NCBI GenBank assembly: GCA_022606425.2
Contig: JAHDVF020000178.1
Location: forward strand, 372,001 to 436,000
Source: Lepidostoma basale
Lineage: Eukaryota; Arthropoda; Insecta; Trichoptera; Lepidostomatidae
Length of the DNA: 64,000 bases
Direction: 5' to 3'
The translations under genes and the position numbers were made by a program. Below the pieces are notes generated by a model. That model was not told the DNA's origin and ran no database searches. It saw only the letters and a program-made list of their open reading frames with translations. Below, in pieces: positions 12,301 to 20,440 of this stretch; position 1 is the first letter of the stretch, and the number at the start of each line of letters is the position of its first letter.

Positions 12301-15300
12301 TATCTCATTTCTATAGCATTTATCCTACTTTCCTCTTTATTTTTCTGGCTCCTAGCTTCACTTACATACATAATGGTTGGCACTTGAACTCCATTATGTA
12401 CTGCCATTTTTGCTTTAACGCAATGATGACTTTTATTTTGTCTCCAGCACCAACCCTTCTTTTGATATTTGTCTCCATTTTTCCACCTCTTGTAAACAAG
12501 CTTCCCAGATAAATAAATTTGACTACTATTATTTCCGTTGAAATATAAACTCTCAAAATAATTCAAAAGTAAACTAATATTACTTATTGTTTCTTGAATA
12601 ATGATGTAATACTCCATATTAAATAATTACATAAAAGAAATCAAAACGTCTGCGAAAACATTTGACAGCATTCGACTTAGCAAGGGGAGGCATGTCATTC
12701 CCATAAAATAATGTATAAGAAAACTTCTAGAAAACAGAAGTTTTCATTCGTATTAAACTAATATTATTTTAACGTGTACCTGAAATAACTTTACAAGTTT
12801 CATACTTTTGATTACTACTACATGGGTGTTTTTCAAATAAAATGTTTACTCGAAAATTACATGTCCTATGACTTTCGAGGTAATTCTGCAGGCTATTGAT
12901 TTTAAAACTGTTTTTTTTTATATCTCAAAACAACAGAATAACTCACAAATTGATTATTCACATATCCAAAAGTACTTATATCTGTTTATTTTGCTTAATT
13001 ATTGGGAATATACGATAGAAAAGTGGTGATTTTTCTAGTGTCCCACGCTCCTTTTGCACTTTATAAACGAAAAATATTCATTGATAAGCTACTTCTTGTC
13101 CAAGAGTTTTATGTTATTTGGAAGGATTATATGATCCAGATTCAATAATATTCCTAGATAACAGCGTATTAGAGTTCAAAATAATATAAAATACTGTTTT
13201 TATTTAGTCACTCAAAACGACGTTGGTGGAAAATTCCGTATACGCTACGTCGATATACTGATTTAAACGAAAAATTTACTATAAACTAAGTATATATTTG
13301 ATTGATGGCAACATTTTATAGCTCGTCAACGGTCGCCATGTTCGTAAATTGACACCAGTCGCATTATGTTATGTGAAATAGTGGTCGGGCGTCACGACGT
13401 GCTGTTTTTATTTTCCACTACGAACGTGATTCTATAATGTAAGTATTGATTGTTTGACTTACAGCTTTTCATGGGTAAAAATGACCGACATCTAGAATCT
13501 GAATTCAATGTAATATTTACTAAAATCATATTCATAAACCTGCATTTTGGAGTTTGTTTCAATACTGGCATCATACGTCACATCCACTACGCGACGTGAT
13601 GTATTAGTGGAACGCCAAATGTGACGTAGTGGAATTATTACGCAACGAGCAAACTTTTTGAAAAACGCCCACATATACCTTAAACGTGATAGATTTAGTT
13701 GTCTGTAGAACCAAAATGAGAAATTTAAAATAAGGACATCAAAATTACATGCATATACTTAATAATTTGATAAACTTTGTTTCATTTTACTACAACATAA
13801 TTTTTATTTTTCTTTCCCCTCCCCTCTTCGCGTTACCCGGGGTTGACTTTTTTTGACATTTGGCGCGCCAGGTATTTCTTTGGTAAGCAACTTCTTGCCT
13901 TCATGTCCCTCTGCACATTCGTCATCCAGGTGGTTTGAGGTCTTCCTCTCCCTCTTTTACTGGTCACGGAAAGACACCTTTTAACGACATGGTCGTGAGA
14001 TCTCCTCATCACGTGACCGTACCAGCGGAGCCTTGTTTCTGACATACTTAATATAAAATTAGCATAAAGTAATAAAAAATTACCGTTGGTTCGGATTTTT
14101 GTAAATTGTTTTGAAGAGCGTTCATTCGATCGGCTGCGCTTAATCGGCTGAAGCCTAAATTCGTACGGGCTGGAACTGCAGTAGCAGAGACGGGCGCAGA
14201 AGAGGTGATGGAAGAAGGGACCAAGGTAGTGGGGCTCGGGGGCACAGAGGTCGGGGATGAAAGCTCCTTGCCAGCACCATTCACACTTGCCTGGAAAGTA
14301 AAATATATTATATTTTTGCAACTAACCTATCACTTACACATTAAATCATTATGGTCCATTGATTCAAACTTTTGTTCCATCAGATCAAATAATAATTTGT
14401 AATTTTTACCAAAAAAATATATTCTAAGAATTAACATTTTTTAATATAAATCAACTTAAAATTAATGCAGTTTTATAACAAATGATTTAGAGGTTAAAGT
14501 TGGAAATATGGACGTTTTATCGGGGATCCAGAGATATTAGGTTCTTACATATGAAATTGGCGTTTTGCCGTACTGGCAACTTTGATCTCAAATATCTTCT
14601 CTTTGGTTAGGAATTCCAAATTCAAATTTATACAGCTATTTACTCAAGTATTTGTGTTTCGAAAATTATAATTCATTTGTTTTTTCCTCAATTGTTTTTT
14701 TTCTTTGCGTCACTCAGTTTACAAAATGGAAAACTTGAAATATCGCGTTATTTACGAGTACGAGTTCCACCGTGGCACCAGTGCTGCAGAAACGGCTCGA
14801 AGGATTAATGATGTGTATGGCGACGGTGCCGCAAAAGAAAACACAGTGCGTTTTTGGTTCCAACGTTTTCGTTCTGGAAATTTCGACCTGCAGAACAAGC
14901 CCCGTGGACGGCCGGAGACCAAAGTTGATAATGAAGAATTGAAGGCTATTGTGGAAGCGGATCCATCGCAAACCACGTCCGAGTTAGCTGCAGGCTGCGG
15001 TGTTAGTGATAAAACTGTTTTAATCCACTTGAAGCAAATTGGGAAGGTGAAAAAGCTTGAAAGGTGGGTACCTCACGAATTGAGTGAAACAAATCAACAA
15101 ACGCGCGTTGACTGCTGCGTTGCATTACTCAACCGGCACAATAATGAAGGGATTTTGAATCGAACCTGTGATGAAAAGTGGATCCTGTATGATTCCAAAA
15201 AAGTTACTTGTGAGCGTTTGGTGGACTAGTGCTGGTGTCGTTCACTACAGCTTTCTTAAATCTGGCCAGACGATTACGGCAGATGTCTCTTGTCAGCAAC

Positions 15301-18231
15301 TGCAAACCATGATGGAAAAGCTAGCTGCTAAACAACCGAGGCTGGTTAATCGCTCTAGGCCACTGCTGCATCATGATAACGCTAGACCACACACTGCACA
15401 ACAGACGGCTACCAAATTAGAAGAGCTTCAATTGGAATGACTAAGACATCCACCGTACTCTCCGGACCTTGCCCCAACAGATTACTATTTTTTTCGAAAT
15501 TTGGATAACTTCTTGCAAGGGAAAAATTCAACTCCGATGGGGCAGTCCAAACCGACTTCAAAGATTTTATTGATTCCCGTCCGAATGTTTTTTTTAGTAA
15601 AGGGATCGATGAACTACCTATGAGATGGCAAAAGTGCATAGATAGCAATGGTACATACTGTGATTAAATAAATATATTATATTTAAAAAAATCAATTTTA
15701 TGTTCCTCCCATACAAAACGCCAATTTCATATGTAAGGACCTAATATAACCAATTAAACTCACAGCCGGGGTGGAGTAGGACCGCGTCAGCATGTCTCCG
15801 GGTCGCAGGCCACTTAATTTAGAAGCAGGGATTGTTTTCTGTTCTAATTTAGCGGGTGGTGCCTTTACAGCAGACTTTGGAGGATTAACAGCTGCAGGCT
15901 TACCGGCTGGTTGCTGGAATTTTGGTTGATTGTGAACAGTTTCTGCTTTAGGTGGTCCATTATAATGCTTAAAAAAAACGTTTAATTACAGATATTTATA
16001 GTTTCTATAACATTGATGTAAAACTCTATATTAAGTATTTACACATAAAAAATATACGACTGTCTTACACACGCTCTTTACGTCTTAGTCTCGCTAATTT
16101 TATATTTGTGAGCGCGAGACAGACAAATTATCTTCTTTTTTTCAGTTAATTCAAATATTGTCAGTCAGTCTTAGACACTTGTCATGAGCGGACCTCATGC
16201 TTGATGGCTTTTCAACCGTTGTGAGCGTTTAAATCTTAATAATATATTAAAAAAAGTAAACACACATACATTTACAGTGTTGGATCTTGGTTTGTGCTGA
16301 GATTGGGGCATTTTAGTGGGTGATTTCCATGGTTTCCAAGAGTTTGTTGGGGCTCCGGATTTCCAAGAAGTATCATTGTTAAAACGTCTTGGCTGGAATG
16401 AATGAAGAACATTTAATTTTATTAATTTTGATCCCAATAAGTATATATGTATCTAATAATATATTGATCCTAAAAAAAATGTGAAACATGATTCAAACTG
16501 TAGAAATGACGCAGAAAGAAGCAAGTTATGTTATGTTATAAATCTTATTTGTTATTAAAATGTTAATATACACTACAAATAAAACATTTTAGGCAATGAA
16601 ATCATTTGGGTCATTATTTTACACAAGAATCAAGTTAGTTGATGAATCATTAGTTAAACGCAAAGTTCCATTCGATTTTAGAATTCTAATATGAATTAGT
16701 TTTTAGTTTTAGTTTGCTCGTAGTTTCTTGGTATAATAAGGCTTGTAAGTAAATAGCCCACAGAACCCAGTTCATTGGTGTGGCCGCCAGCTTTATGGGT
16801 TATGATAGTCAGGTTTTATAACTTAATGAAAAAAGGGGCACAGGTAGCCTCAAAATTGACAAGGTCAAAACTGTCAATTTGTGATTCTCCACAAAAGATT
16901 CCATGCTAATCCTAATAGTCAACATTCCACATGCAACTGTCCCCGCTTCTGCTACCTCCAAAACATGATGGTGGGTTCAAGAGGCACATATAGAAATGTC
17001 ACCAGCTAACTCAAAAAGAAAAGAATGCCTTTGCAATATTACATCCTGAATAGACTAAAAGGTGGGAAGAGGATGCAGGCAAAGCAGGCCTGGAGAATTA
17101 CCCTGCAGGACTAGTGTTAACACAATAAATCCTATAGAAGCACTTGAATTGTGGCTCCATCGCAGAATGTTGCCGATCTCATGGACTGATATGATCACCA
17201 ACAATGAGGTGGTACATAGAGGCAGAGTAGGAAGAGAATTGTTGTCAGATATAAAGTATAGAAAGATGGCATATTTAGGATACATTCTCCGCAACAAAAA
17301 ATATGGTCTGCTGCACCTCATCATAAAAGGGAAGATTGAGGGTAGGCGCGTGTGGGTAGAGCCCAGATGTCCTGACTCGAGAATAGCAAAGAGTGGTCCG
17401 GAATTCGGAGAGTGGGTGAGTTGTTCCAACTAGCACAGGACAGAGAGGCCTATGCCAGAGTGATAGCCGGCGTCGGAGGGACCTGACATGGCACTCCGAG
17501 AAAAAGAAGGCATGAGAGGCGCGATAGGATCGAGGCCTTAAGCCCTGTGGAGGTGTAATGGGCCAAGAAGAAATATCAGAATATATACAAGAAAGAAAGC
17601 AACACTCACAATCCGCTGTATGTACTTCTTGTACCCTTTCTTGGGTGGAGCAGTCTTTTGGCGCGCAATCATCTGGGTGATATGCTCCACCTCTCGCGGC
17701 GCACTTGTGTCCACAAAAAACTTGCCATTCTGCTTGTTCACTTGGAAACCGGGTATTTTTTTAAACAATTCTTCCAAAGATTTAAACCCCAGCTTTGCAT
17801 AAGGAATGTATTCACCTTGCAGCTCCTTATAATCGCCTGAAAATGGACCAAGTAAACATAACAACACAGTGGCTACTTTAAACATTTCTAATAAGGAGAA
17901 ATAATAAAGAGGACAGGTAAATAAAACACTGTTATAATAATAAAACTGGAAAACACATTTCAAAATAGGAATGTCTATTGTTTCTTTCAAAAAATATATA
18001 TATAATTTAAAAACGCAAAAAATTTAACTAAAATAGTTTTTAATTTCAAACTACATAACATCTACTGTAACAAAAAGCCCAAGAAGATAAATAATTGTCA
18101 AAAAGCAATAAGCAAATTAGAAGTCCACAAAACAAAGACAACTTACGGTTACATTGTTCTATAGAAACTAATCCTGAAGTTGATAAAATTGTCGCCTTCA
18201 AAATAGGAATGACACTCTCAAGGTCCGACAT
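320..18231 (-). CDS. Tdrd7: LOTUS/Tudor domain protein, Tdrd7 (Tapas)-like, 14 exons
   Basis: Germ-granule scaffold of the piRNA/nuage type by family. Coding exons (all minus): 18147-18231, 17610-17836, 16276-16392, 15764-15967, 14084-14290, 11818-11973, 10939-11159, 10269-10374, 9157-9321, 6876-7127, 5514-5753, 4618-4823, 1243-1402 and 547 down to about 320. All junctions are GT..AG with matching phase, giving about 857 residues. LOTUS domain 1 is at about residues 4-95 (GEYIPYAKLGFKSLEELF). A Pro/Ser-rich linker spans 105-280. A dsRBD-like segment is at about 288-362 and LOTUS 2 at about 377-441. Two extended Tudor domains follow: 471-650 (WVRARVL, VVCFFVDSGDVEEHPF) and 663-850 (RRAVF, VSVRYIDYGAIEEVP). 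LOTUS plus more than one Tudor domain favours Tdrd7 over Tdrd5 (Tejas). The last exon runs to a TAG at 320, but a GTATAT donor just before it leaves open a further exon beyond the window. Introns are full of transposons. Confidence 0.85.
548..1242. other. Intron of the Tdrd7 gene with LINE-tail-like sequence
   Basis: AT-rich intron between the last two coding exons. At about 1000-1125 there is a LINE 3'-end-like stretch (GGAAAGCAACGGGAAACTACC, then GAAGAAGAAGATGG). Nothing else is recognised. Confidence 0.4.
1567..1880 (+). mobile_element. LINE 3' fragment (RT C-terminal region)
   Basis: Frame 1633-1866 reads MGHVARLVDDRWTQKVVEWRPRQD..., the GHVAR...RWT..V.EWRPR signature of the C-terminal domain of an insect non-LTR element. 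The ...GRPPTRW part is damaged. 5' truncated. It lies in a Tdrd7 intron. Confidence 0.7.
1900..1998 (+). mobile_element. RTE-like LINE internal fragment
   Basis: Matches the family copy around 48125-48235 (ESRINAVEMRSLRRM ... RKECRA). It is separated from its continuation at about 2345 by a LINE-tail piece (2000-2075) and a foldback element, so three insertions are stacked. Confidence 0.65.
2000..2076 (+). mobile_element. LINE 3' tail ending in an ATT repeat
   Basis: GCGCCCTTGAGATGA...GGCGCTCTATAAA...ATTATTAT recurs at 33150-33205 and, more diverged, at 8750-8830. It is the 3' terminus of a separate LINE or of the repeat described at 32715-33205. Confidence 0.55.
2078..2298. repeat. Foldback (palindromic) element, about 221 bp
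   Basis: The whole segment is a near-perfect inverted repeat centred at about 2188 (TTCTGG-CCA-CCAGAA). Arms contain CGACCGGTTTC on the left and GAAACCGGTCG on the right, then CTTGCTGCCATC and its complement, and AT-rich outer arms that still pair over about 60 bp. No coding capacity. Short open frames here are artefacts. Confidence 0.9.
2340..2520 (+). mobile_element. RTE-like LINE 3' part, upstream of the mariner insertion
   Basis: GCATGGCATGACCAAATTAAT and following bases match the family copy at 48380-48480. The match resumes directly after the mariner at 3842, so the two parts were one copy. Confidence 0.8.
2521..3841 (+). mobile_element. Near-complete mariner transposon with N-terminal frameshift
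   Basis: Length 1321 bp with perfect 30-bp terminal inverted repeats (2521-2550 starting CGAGGTCTGTTC, and 3812-3841), flanked on both sides by TA. The transposase frame from about 2762 to 3787 is open and has the mariner catalytic residues: D in TGDESWVYGYD, D in HHDNAPAHTS and D in SPDLAPCDFF, with the D34D spacing. The expected N-terminus (ATG at 2727, MDQRICIKF) is in a different frame and meets the main frame only if one base is restored near 2760. The 373-codon open frame starting at 2666 therefore has a spurious first 30 residues. It sits in an intron of the Tdrd7 gene and inside an RTE-like LINE copy. Confidence 0.93.
3842..3945 (+). mobile_element. RTE-like LINE 3' end, downstream of the mariner insertion
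   Basis: Continues the copy broken at 2520 (TGAATGTAG...CAGGACAGAGCAG) and ends in AAACGGCGTGATGG followed by TTAG-type short repeats, the 3' terminus shared by the whole family. Confidence 0.8.
3946..4535. other. Intronic sequence, nothing recognised
   Basis: AT-rich intron of the Tdrd7 gene between the LINE end and a SINE tail. No coding, repeat or regulatory signal that I can support. Confidence 0.4.
4539..4592 (-). repeat. SINE-B 3' fragment
   Basis: GCTCTTTACATCAATACAGC and ACAGCGCGAGCCAAATTGAT match the tail of the SINE copies at 58620, 60226 and 49149. Only the 3' end is present, 25 bp from the Tdrd7 exon 12 donor. Confidence 0.7.
4990..5345 (-). mobile_element. LINE 3' fragment with GAA-repeat tail
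   Basis: The minus strand reads degenerate FLRTTETRTLRSIAG...DRVRN and RLPGRPPKRWRDSWTS, the C-terminal Gly-Arg-Pro motif of an insect non-LTR element. It ends in (GAA)n at 5000-5012. Several stops show decay. Confidence 0.7.
5380..5460. repeat. Half foldback element
   Basis: CTTTATTTCGACAGCAACCG and GGTTTCGCCAGGCTGGCTTCC form one arm of the ACCGGTTT-core foldback class. The matching arm is absent. Confidence 0.5.
5888..6219 (-). mobile_element. RTE-like LINE 3' end (first part)
   Basis: AACTAACTAACCATCATG at the left is the shared 3' terminus read on the minus strand, followed by the conserved 3' coding region (CTACATTCATACATCATGTC). The copy is interrupted at 6220 by a MITE and resumes at 6443. 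In a Tdrd7 intron. Confidence 0.8.
6220..6434. mobile_element. hAT-like MITE, 215 bp
   Basis: Terminal repeats CAGTGTTTCCCAATTAGTGG and (complement of the right end) CAGTGGTTACCAATTAGTTT. Flanks CTCTGTCA (6212-6219) and CTCTATAA (6435-6442) are a degraded 8-bp target duplication with 6 of 8 bases equal. It splits an RTE-like copy. Confidence 0.8.
6443..6564 (-). mobile_element. RTE-like LINE 3' end (second part)
   Basis: TCTCATTTCTATTTCAATTA through TCCATACTTCACTTCCATAC matches the family around the NWQKKDESRIN region. Continues the copy interrupted at 6220. Confidence 0.75.
6569..6807. mobile_element. TTAA-flanked piggyBac-like MITE, 239 bp (candidate)
   Basis: TTAA at 6565-6568 and 6808-6811. 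The left end CACATTAAC and the complement of the right end CACTTTATTTATTAAC are similar. It contains two short inverted motifs (CCGACGAGTCGG and CCGATTAGTCGG). The terminal match is weak. Confidence 0.45.
7232..7613. mobile_element. hAT-like MITE, 382 bp, with perfect 8-bp target duplication
   Basis: Terminal repeats CAGTGGCG and CGCCACTG, with TTAGTAAG at 7224-7231 and again at 7614-7621. It is inserted in a foldback-family-A repeat whose two halves (up to 7223 and from 7622) join exactly when one duplication is removed. No transposase. Confidence 0.92.
7622..7705. repeat. Foldback family A copy (right half)
   Basis: GCGAAACATGTCATTCCCGT, then AATAAAACTTCTAGAAAACA and TTTGTATTAATT recur in at least six other places. 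The left half is 7172-7223. Confidence 0.75.
8330..8835 (+). mobile_element. CR1/Jockey-type LINE 3' fragment
   Basis: Frames read SILNAGARLITTKRLLHHAA and ANKASFYDRAFNVAGPLAWNSL, the end of a non-LTR reverse transcriptase (QNAGARLI...FNVAGPLAWNSLP). A 3' tail GCGCCCTTGGAG...(ATT)n follows. Not an active copy. Lies in the intron between Tdrd7 exons 10 and 9. Confidence 0.7.
9425..9530. repeat. Half foldback element
   Basis: GTAACCCTGATGAAGCTCCG GTGGGAGC matches one arm of the foldback at 26018-26107. Confidence 0.6.
9615..9931. mobile_element. TTAA-flanked piggyBac-like MITE, 317 bp
   Basis: TTAA at 9611-9614 and 9932-9935. Terminal repeats CCTGTTAACTGGGCGG and (complement of right) CCTGTTAACCGAGCGG match at 14 of 16 bases. 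No coding capacity. In the Tdrd7 intron between exons 9 and 8. Confidence 0.8.
10505..10625 (-). mobile_element. LINE 3' fragment with GAA-type tail
   Basis: The minus strand reads WREMARDKSQWRTVTEEAKSHTGM followed by a stop and GAAGAAGAA, the usual end of an RTE-type element. Confidence 0.65.
10685..10860 (-). mobile_element. RTE-like LINE 3' end
   Basis: AACTAACTAACAACCACGC is the common 3' terminus on the minus strand, followed by ATTGATTTGATCATGCCAC and TTCTTCACCATTC of the coding end. Confidence 0.75.
11220..11620. repeat. Dispersed repeat D, copy 1
   Basis: GTATCTCAATAGAGACGAAG, TTTACAGGACTTATGACCTG, GCTTTATGTAATTACAACAT and CTAACGCCATCTATGGAGA occur in the same order at 32715-33205. 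No coding frame is conserved between the copies. Family not recognised. Confidence 0.7.
12003..12560 (-). mobile_element. RTE-like LINE 3' end
   Basis: Starts at the common 3' terminus (AACTAACCACCATTACGCCG) and extends through the C-terminal RT region; minus strand frames read degenerate SLFTRGGKMETNIKRRVGAG and VPTIMYVSEA. Several frameshifts. Confidence 0.8.
12655..12780. repeat. Foldback family A copy (half)
   Basis: GACTTAGCAAGGGGAGGCAT, GTCATTCCCATAAAATAATG and AACTTCTAGAAAACAGAAG match the family at 7622 and 47499. Confidence 0.65.
12824..13670. mobile_element. 847-bp non-autonomous TIR element with 4-bp duplication
   Basis: Left end GGGTGTTTTTCAAATAAAAT and complement of right end GGGCGTTTTTCAAAAAGTTT continue to match to CTCG (about 30 bp, imperfect). 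ACAT flanks both sides (12820-12823, 13671-13674). The interior has no transposase and contains CGTCACGACGTG-like short repeats. Superfamily not identified. Confidence 0.65.
13820..14045 (-). mobile_element. LINE 3' fragment beside Tdrd7 exon 5
   Basis: The minus strand reads MSETRLRWYGHVMRRSHDHVVKRCLSV followed by KRGRGRPQTTWMTNVQRDMKA, the C-terminal end of an insect non-LTR element, open over about 70 codons. It lies 38 bp beyond the exon 5 donor at 14083. Confidence 0.75.
14537..15744 (+). mobile_element. Decayed mariner (cecropia/Hsmar1-like transposase)
   Basis: Length 1208 bp between TA dinucleotides. Terminal repeats of 31 bp begin TTAGGTTCTTACATATGAAA (left) and differ from the right by one base. 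The transposase starts at 14726 (MENLKYRVIYEYEFHRGTSA). It is broken by an internal deletion and frame change after CDEKWILYDS near 15195, by an in-frame stop (TGA) after LEELQLE at 15438, and by later frameshifts. HHDNARPHTA and PPYSPDLAPTDYYFF still show the second and third catalytic Asp, 34 residues apart. It lies in intron 4 of the Tdrd7 gene, 19 bp from the exon 4 donor side (exon edge at 15764). Confidence 0.92.
16393..17609 (+). mobile_element. Intron with RTE-type LINE fragment at about 17050-17515
   Basis: Frame 17062-17433 reads EALELWLHRRMLPISWTDMITNNEVVHR...KYRKMAYLGYILRNKKYGLLHLIIKGKIEG, the thumb/C-terminal region of an RTE-type reverse transcriptase, followed by AQDREAYARVIAGVGGT and a stop. 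The interval 16440-16990 holds nothing recognisable. Confidence 0.7.
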
Positions 18232-18409
18232 ACTGCGAGTTTATTCTGTAAATGAAATGTACAAAAGGTCAATAATATCAAAAGCATGTAAACTTTACAG
18301 TTCTCTAAAAACTCACTCCAACTTTGACCATGATAACCCATCGGCTTACGGCGACGACAAGTAATTAAGAACAAGTAAAAAGATTTCCAATTTTTTCCAA
18401 ATACACTGT

Positions 18410-18790
18410 TTTTTCCACTTTTGAGTTTATTTTTCTCGACATGTTTCGAAGGCTTACACCTTCATCATCGAGAGAACGATATAAACTAATCAAAATTATT
18501 ACAAAATGAGTGCAAAAACCTAGAAACATATATGAAGCATGTATTAGTTAACTTAGGCAGAGTACCAGGGACATAACAATATCAATGGGTTAAACTTTGA
18601 AAATGATTTTTTGGGTGGAAGTTTTGAGTTGAGGGTGTATTATTGCTCTAAAGCTATTGATTTAGTAAAGGTTAAGTTCATATTTTAAGACAAAATATCA
18701 ATGTCAACTTGGGTGTCAATGTCCGTTTGTTTTGTATAATGGAATTGGAATTCCAGTGTTAACGCCTTAAGTTTATCTAAAATCAAAAAG
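18410..18790. repeat. Dispersed repeat C, copy 1
   Basis: Starts CACTTTTGAGTTTATTTTTC then TCGACATGTTTCGAAGGC. It shares several blocks (GCAGAGTACCAGGGACA, AATGGGTTAAA, GCCTTAAGTTTATCTAAAAT) with 42343-42845. AT-rich, non-coding, about 380 bp. It lies upstream of the Tdrd7 start codon. Confidence 0.75.
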
Positions 18791-19104
18791 ATTTTGGTAA
18801 GGCGATGGGTTAATTGGCTACACCAACATACAGACATAATTTTTTTTTAATCGTTGAAGCAAGCTCTGCAATACAATAGATGCGGGAAGGAGTCAACCAT
18901 CCAAAACCACATGGAATTGCTGCAGATCAACAGCGAGATGGTCCAAGACCGATGACTCAAACGACCCACAAACATGTTTCAGATGACCCACATCCTTCTT
19001 AAACATTTTTTTGCACTGATGAAAGACACAATATGAAATATTCATGAAAACACCCCCTTTCTAGAAGTTAGATTAAATAGTGTTTTTCATTAGGGACGCT
19101 TGAA
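18791..19104. other. Unassigned sequence upstream of a transposase remnant
   Basis: May be the 5' part of the transposon described next. No signature seen. Confidence 0.3.
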
Positions 19105-19394
19105 GTTTGTTAGGTGGCCATGTTGTTAAAGCAACATCTGTTAAATTTGCTGTGAATCGTTTAGTAGTGTATGACAAATCACCATGGAAGGTTATAAGCA
19201 TTGAACAATGTGTGCAAACCATCAAATTTTATTTTCAAGACAGTCCAAATTTCATCATTAACGACAAGGAGTCTGGAGGCCCATTTTTGGATGAATGAAT
19301 GTGTGAACAACCAAATTATCAGATTTGGGATGATACTAATCCACACGAGATACACCAGAACCAAATTCATTCTGAGAAAGACACCGTTTGGTGC
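19105..19394 (+). mobile_element. IS630/Tc1-mariner-type transposase remnant, first part
   Basis: Frames read VISIEQCVQTIKFYFQDSPNF (DNA-binding start) and, after an internal deletion, LEAHFWMNECVNNQIIRFG and IHSEKDTVWCEF, which match the DEAHFWLNGYVNKQN...LHSEKVTVWCA core of a DDE transposase common in insects. Frameshifts present. Interrupted at 19395 by a LINE 3' end. Confidence 0.65.
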
Positions 19395-19711
19395 GAATTT
19401 TGATAGAACCAACCTGCCTTTGGTGATGCCAGTAGGAAGAGCAATTCGGACGCTGAATCTAATCATCTCGGATTTGGATATTTTCAGTGTCAGTGAGGCA
19501 GTATTCATAAAAAAAATATTGCAAACTCTGGAAAGAGTACTGCCTCACTGATGTCGACATATTTGGATTCCTTCTGATATGTATGATTTTTTTGGTCTCA
19601 TGTTGTTTTGTTTTTTTATCTTTATAATACCGTTTTGTGTCCAAATGAGTCGCCTAAATGTTTTATCGTTTGTAATGTCTCGTTTGTAAATGTATAAATA
19701 AATAAATAAAT
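19395..19711 (+). mobile_element. LINE 3' end (relative of the Jockey-like element at 23698-25640)
   Basis: Reads FDRTNLPLVMPVGRAIRTLNLIISDLD...LQTLERVLPH then a stop, parallel to TNLPLVMPVGRAIKLLNMIASEID...LLTLESILYS near 23900. Tail TAAATAAATAAATAAA at 19694-19710. Confidence 0.75.
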
Positions 19712-19945
19712 ATGGCAGAATCATCGGTCCGCACTTCTTCCAAAACGAAACTGGCATTGCCACAACCGTCAACGGCGAGCGCTACAAATCGATGATAAGT
19801 AAAATCTTGTGGCTTCAACTGGATGATATGGATACCGACAACATATGTTTCCAACATGATGGCACTTCGTGCCACACAGCGAACACCACCATGAACATTC
19901 TGCACGAGCAATTAAAAACGGAGCGCCCCTATTGAAATACCCTAT
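19712..19945 (+). mobile_element. IS630/Tc1-mariner-type transposase remnant, second part
   Basis: Reads GRIIGPHFFQNETGIATTVN, GERYKSMIS, QHDGTSCHTANTTMNILHEQL: the GIIGPYFF...VTVNGERY...QDGATCHTA block with the second catalytic Asp. It continues the remnant broken at 19394. Confidence 0.7.
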
Positions 19946-19949
19946 ATTT

Positions 19950-20060
19950 TATGTGAATGACATGTTTCACCTTGCCAGTACATTATCAACGACATTTGAT
20001 AATACCCTAGCAAAGTGAAGATATGAGAGTCCCATAAAATACAATAAATTATCTATAGAA
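19950..20060. repeat. Foldback family A copy
   Basis: GACATGTTTCACCTTGCCAG, ACATTTGATAATACCCTAGC and CCCATAAAATACAATAAA form the two arms of the family. Confidence 0.6.
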
Positions 20061-20245
20061 GGGTTGTTTCCATCAATATAAAACATTTAATATCAAATTT
20101 TACATCATCGTTCAAGGAAAACTGAAATACTTAAAATGTCGTTCATCTGAAACATGTTTGTTATAAAAATAATATAAAGTGTTGTGTTAATTCAATAAGT
20201 ATATTCAAATATGAATTCACAACACAAATACAATATAAAAATATA

Positions 20246-20440
20246 TCATGTTGTTTCCCTGAAGGAGTAGGAAGAGAGAAAGAACCACCACACTCTTATA
20301 TCCTGACGTACTTCTCTAGTTTCCTCCACATTCTTAGAATGAGTCATGCAAACGCACAAAAATCTGATTAGGGGTGTTAAACAAAACTGACTTGTTCCCC
20401 AAATGGGCGAAGTTTTCTTTGTTTTTACAAAGAACAATGT
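20246..20440 (-). mobile_element. RTE-like LINE 3' end
   Basis: The minus strand reads CMTHSKNVEETREVRQDIRVWWFFLSSYSFRETT, parallel to CMTRCMNVEEAREVCQDRVVWRSILSAYPCGETA in the copy at 48450-48550. Confidence 0.8.
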
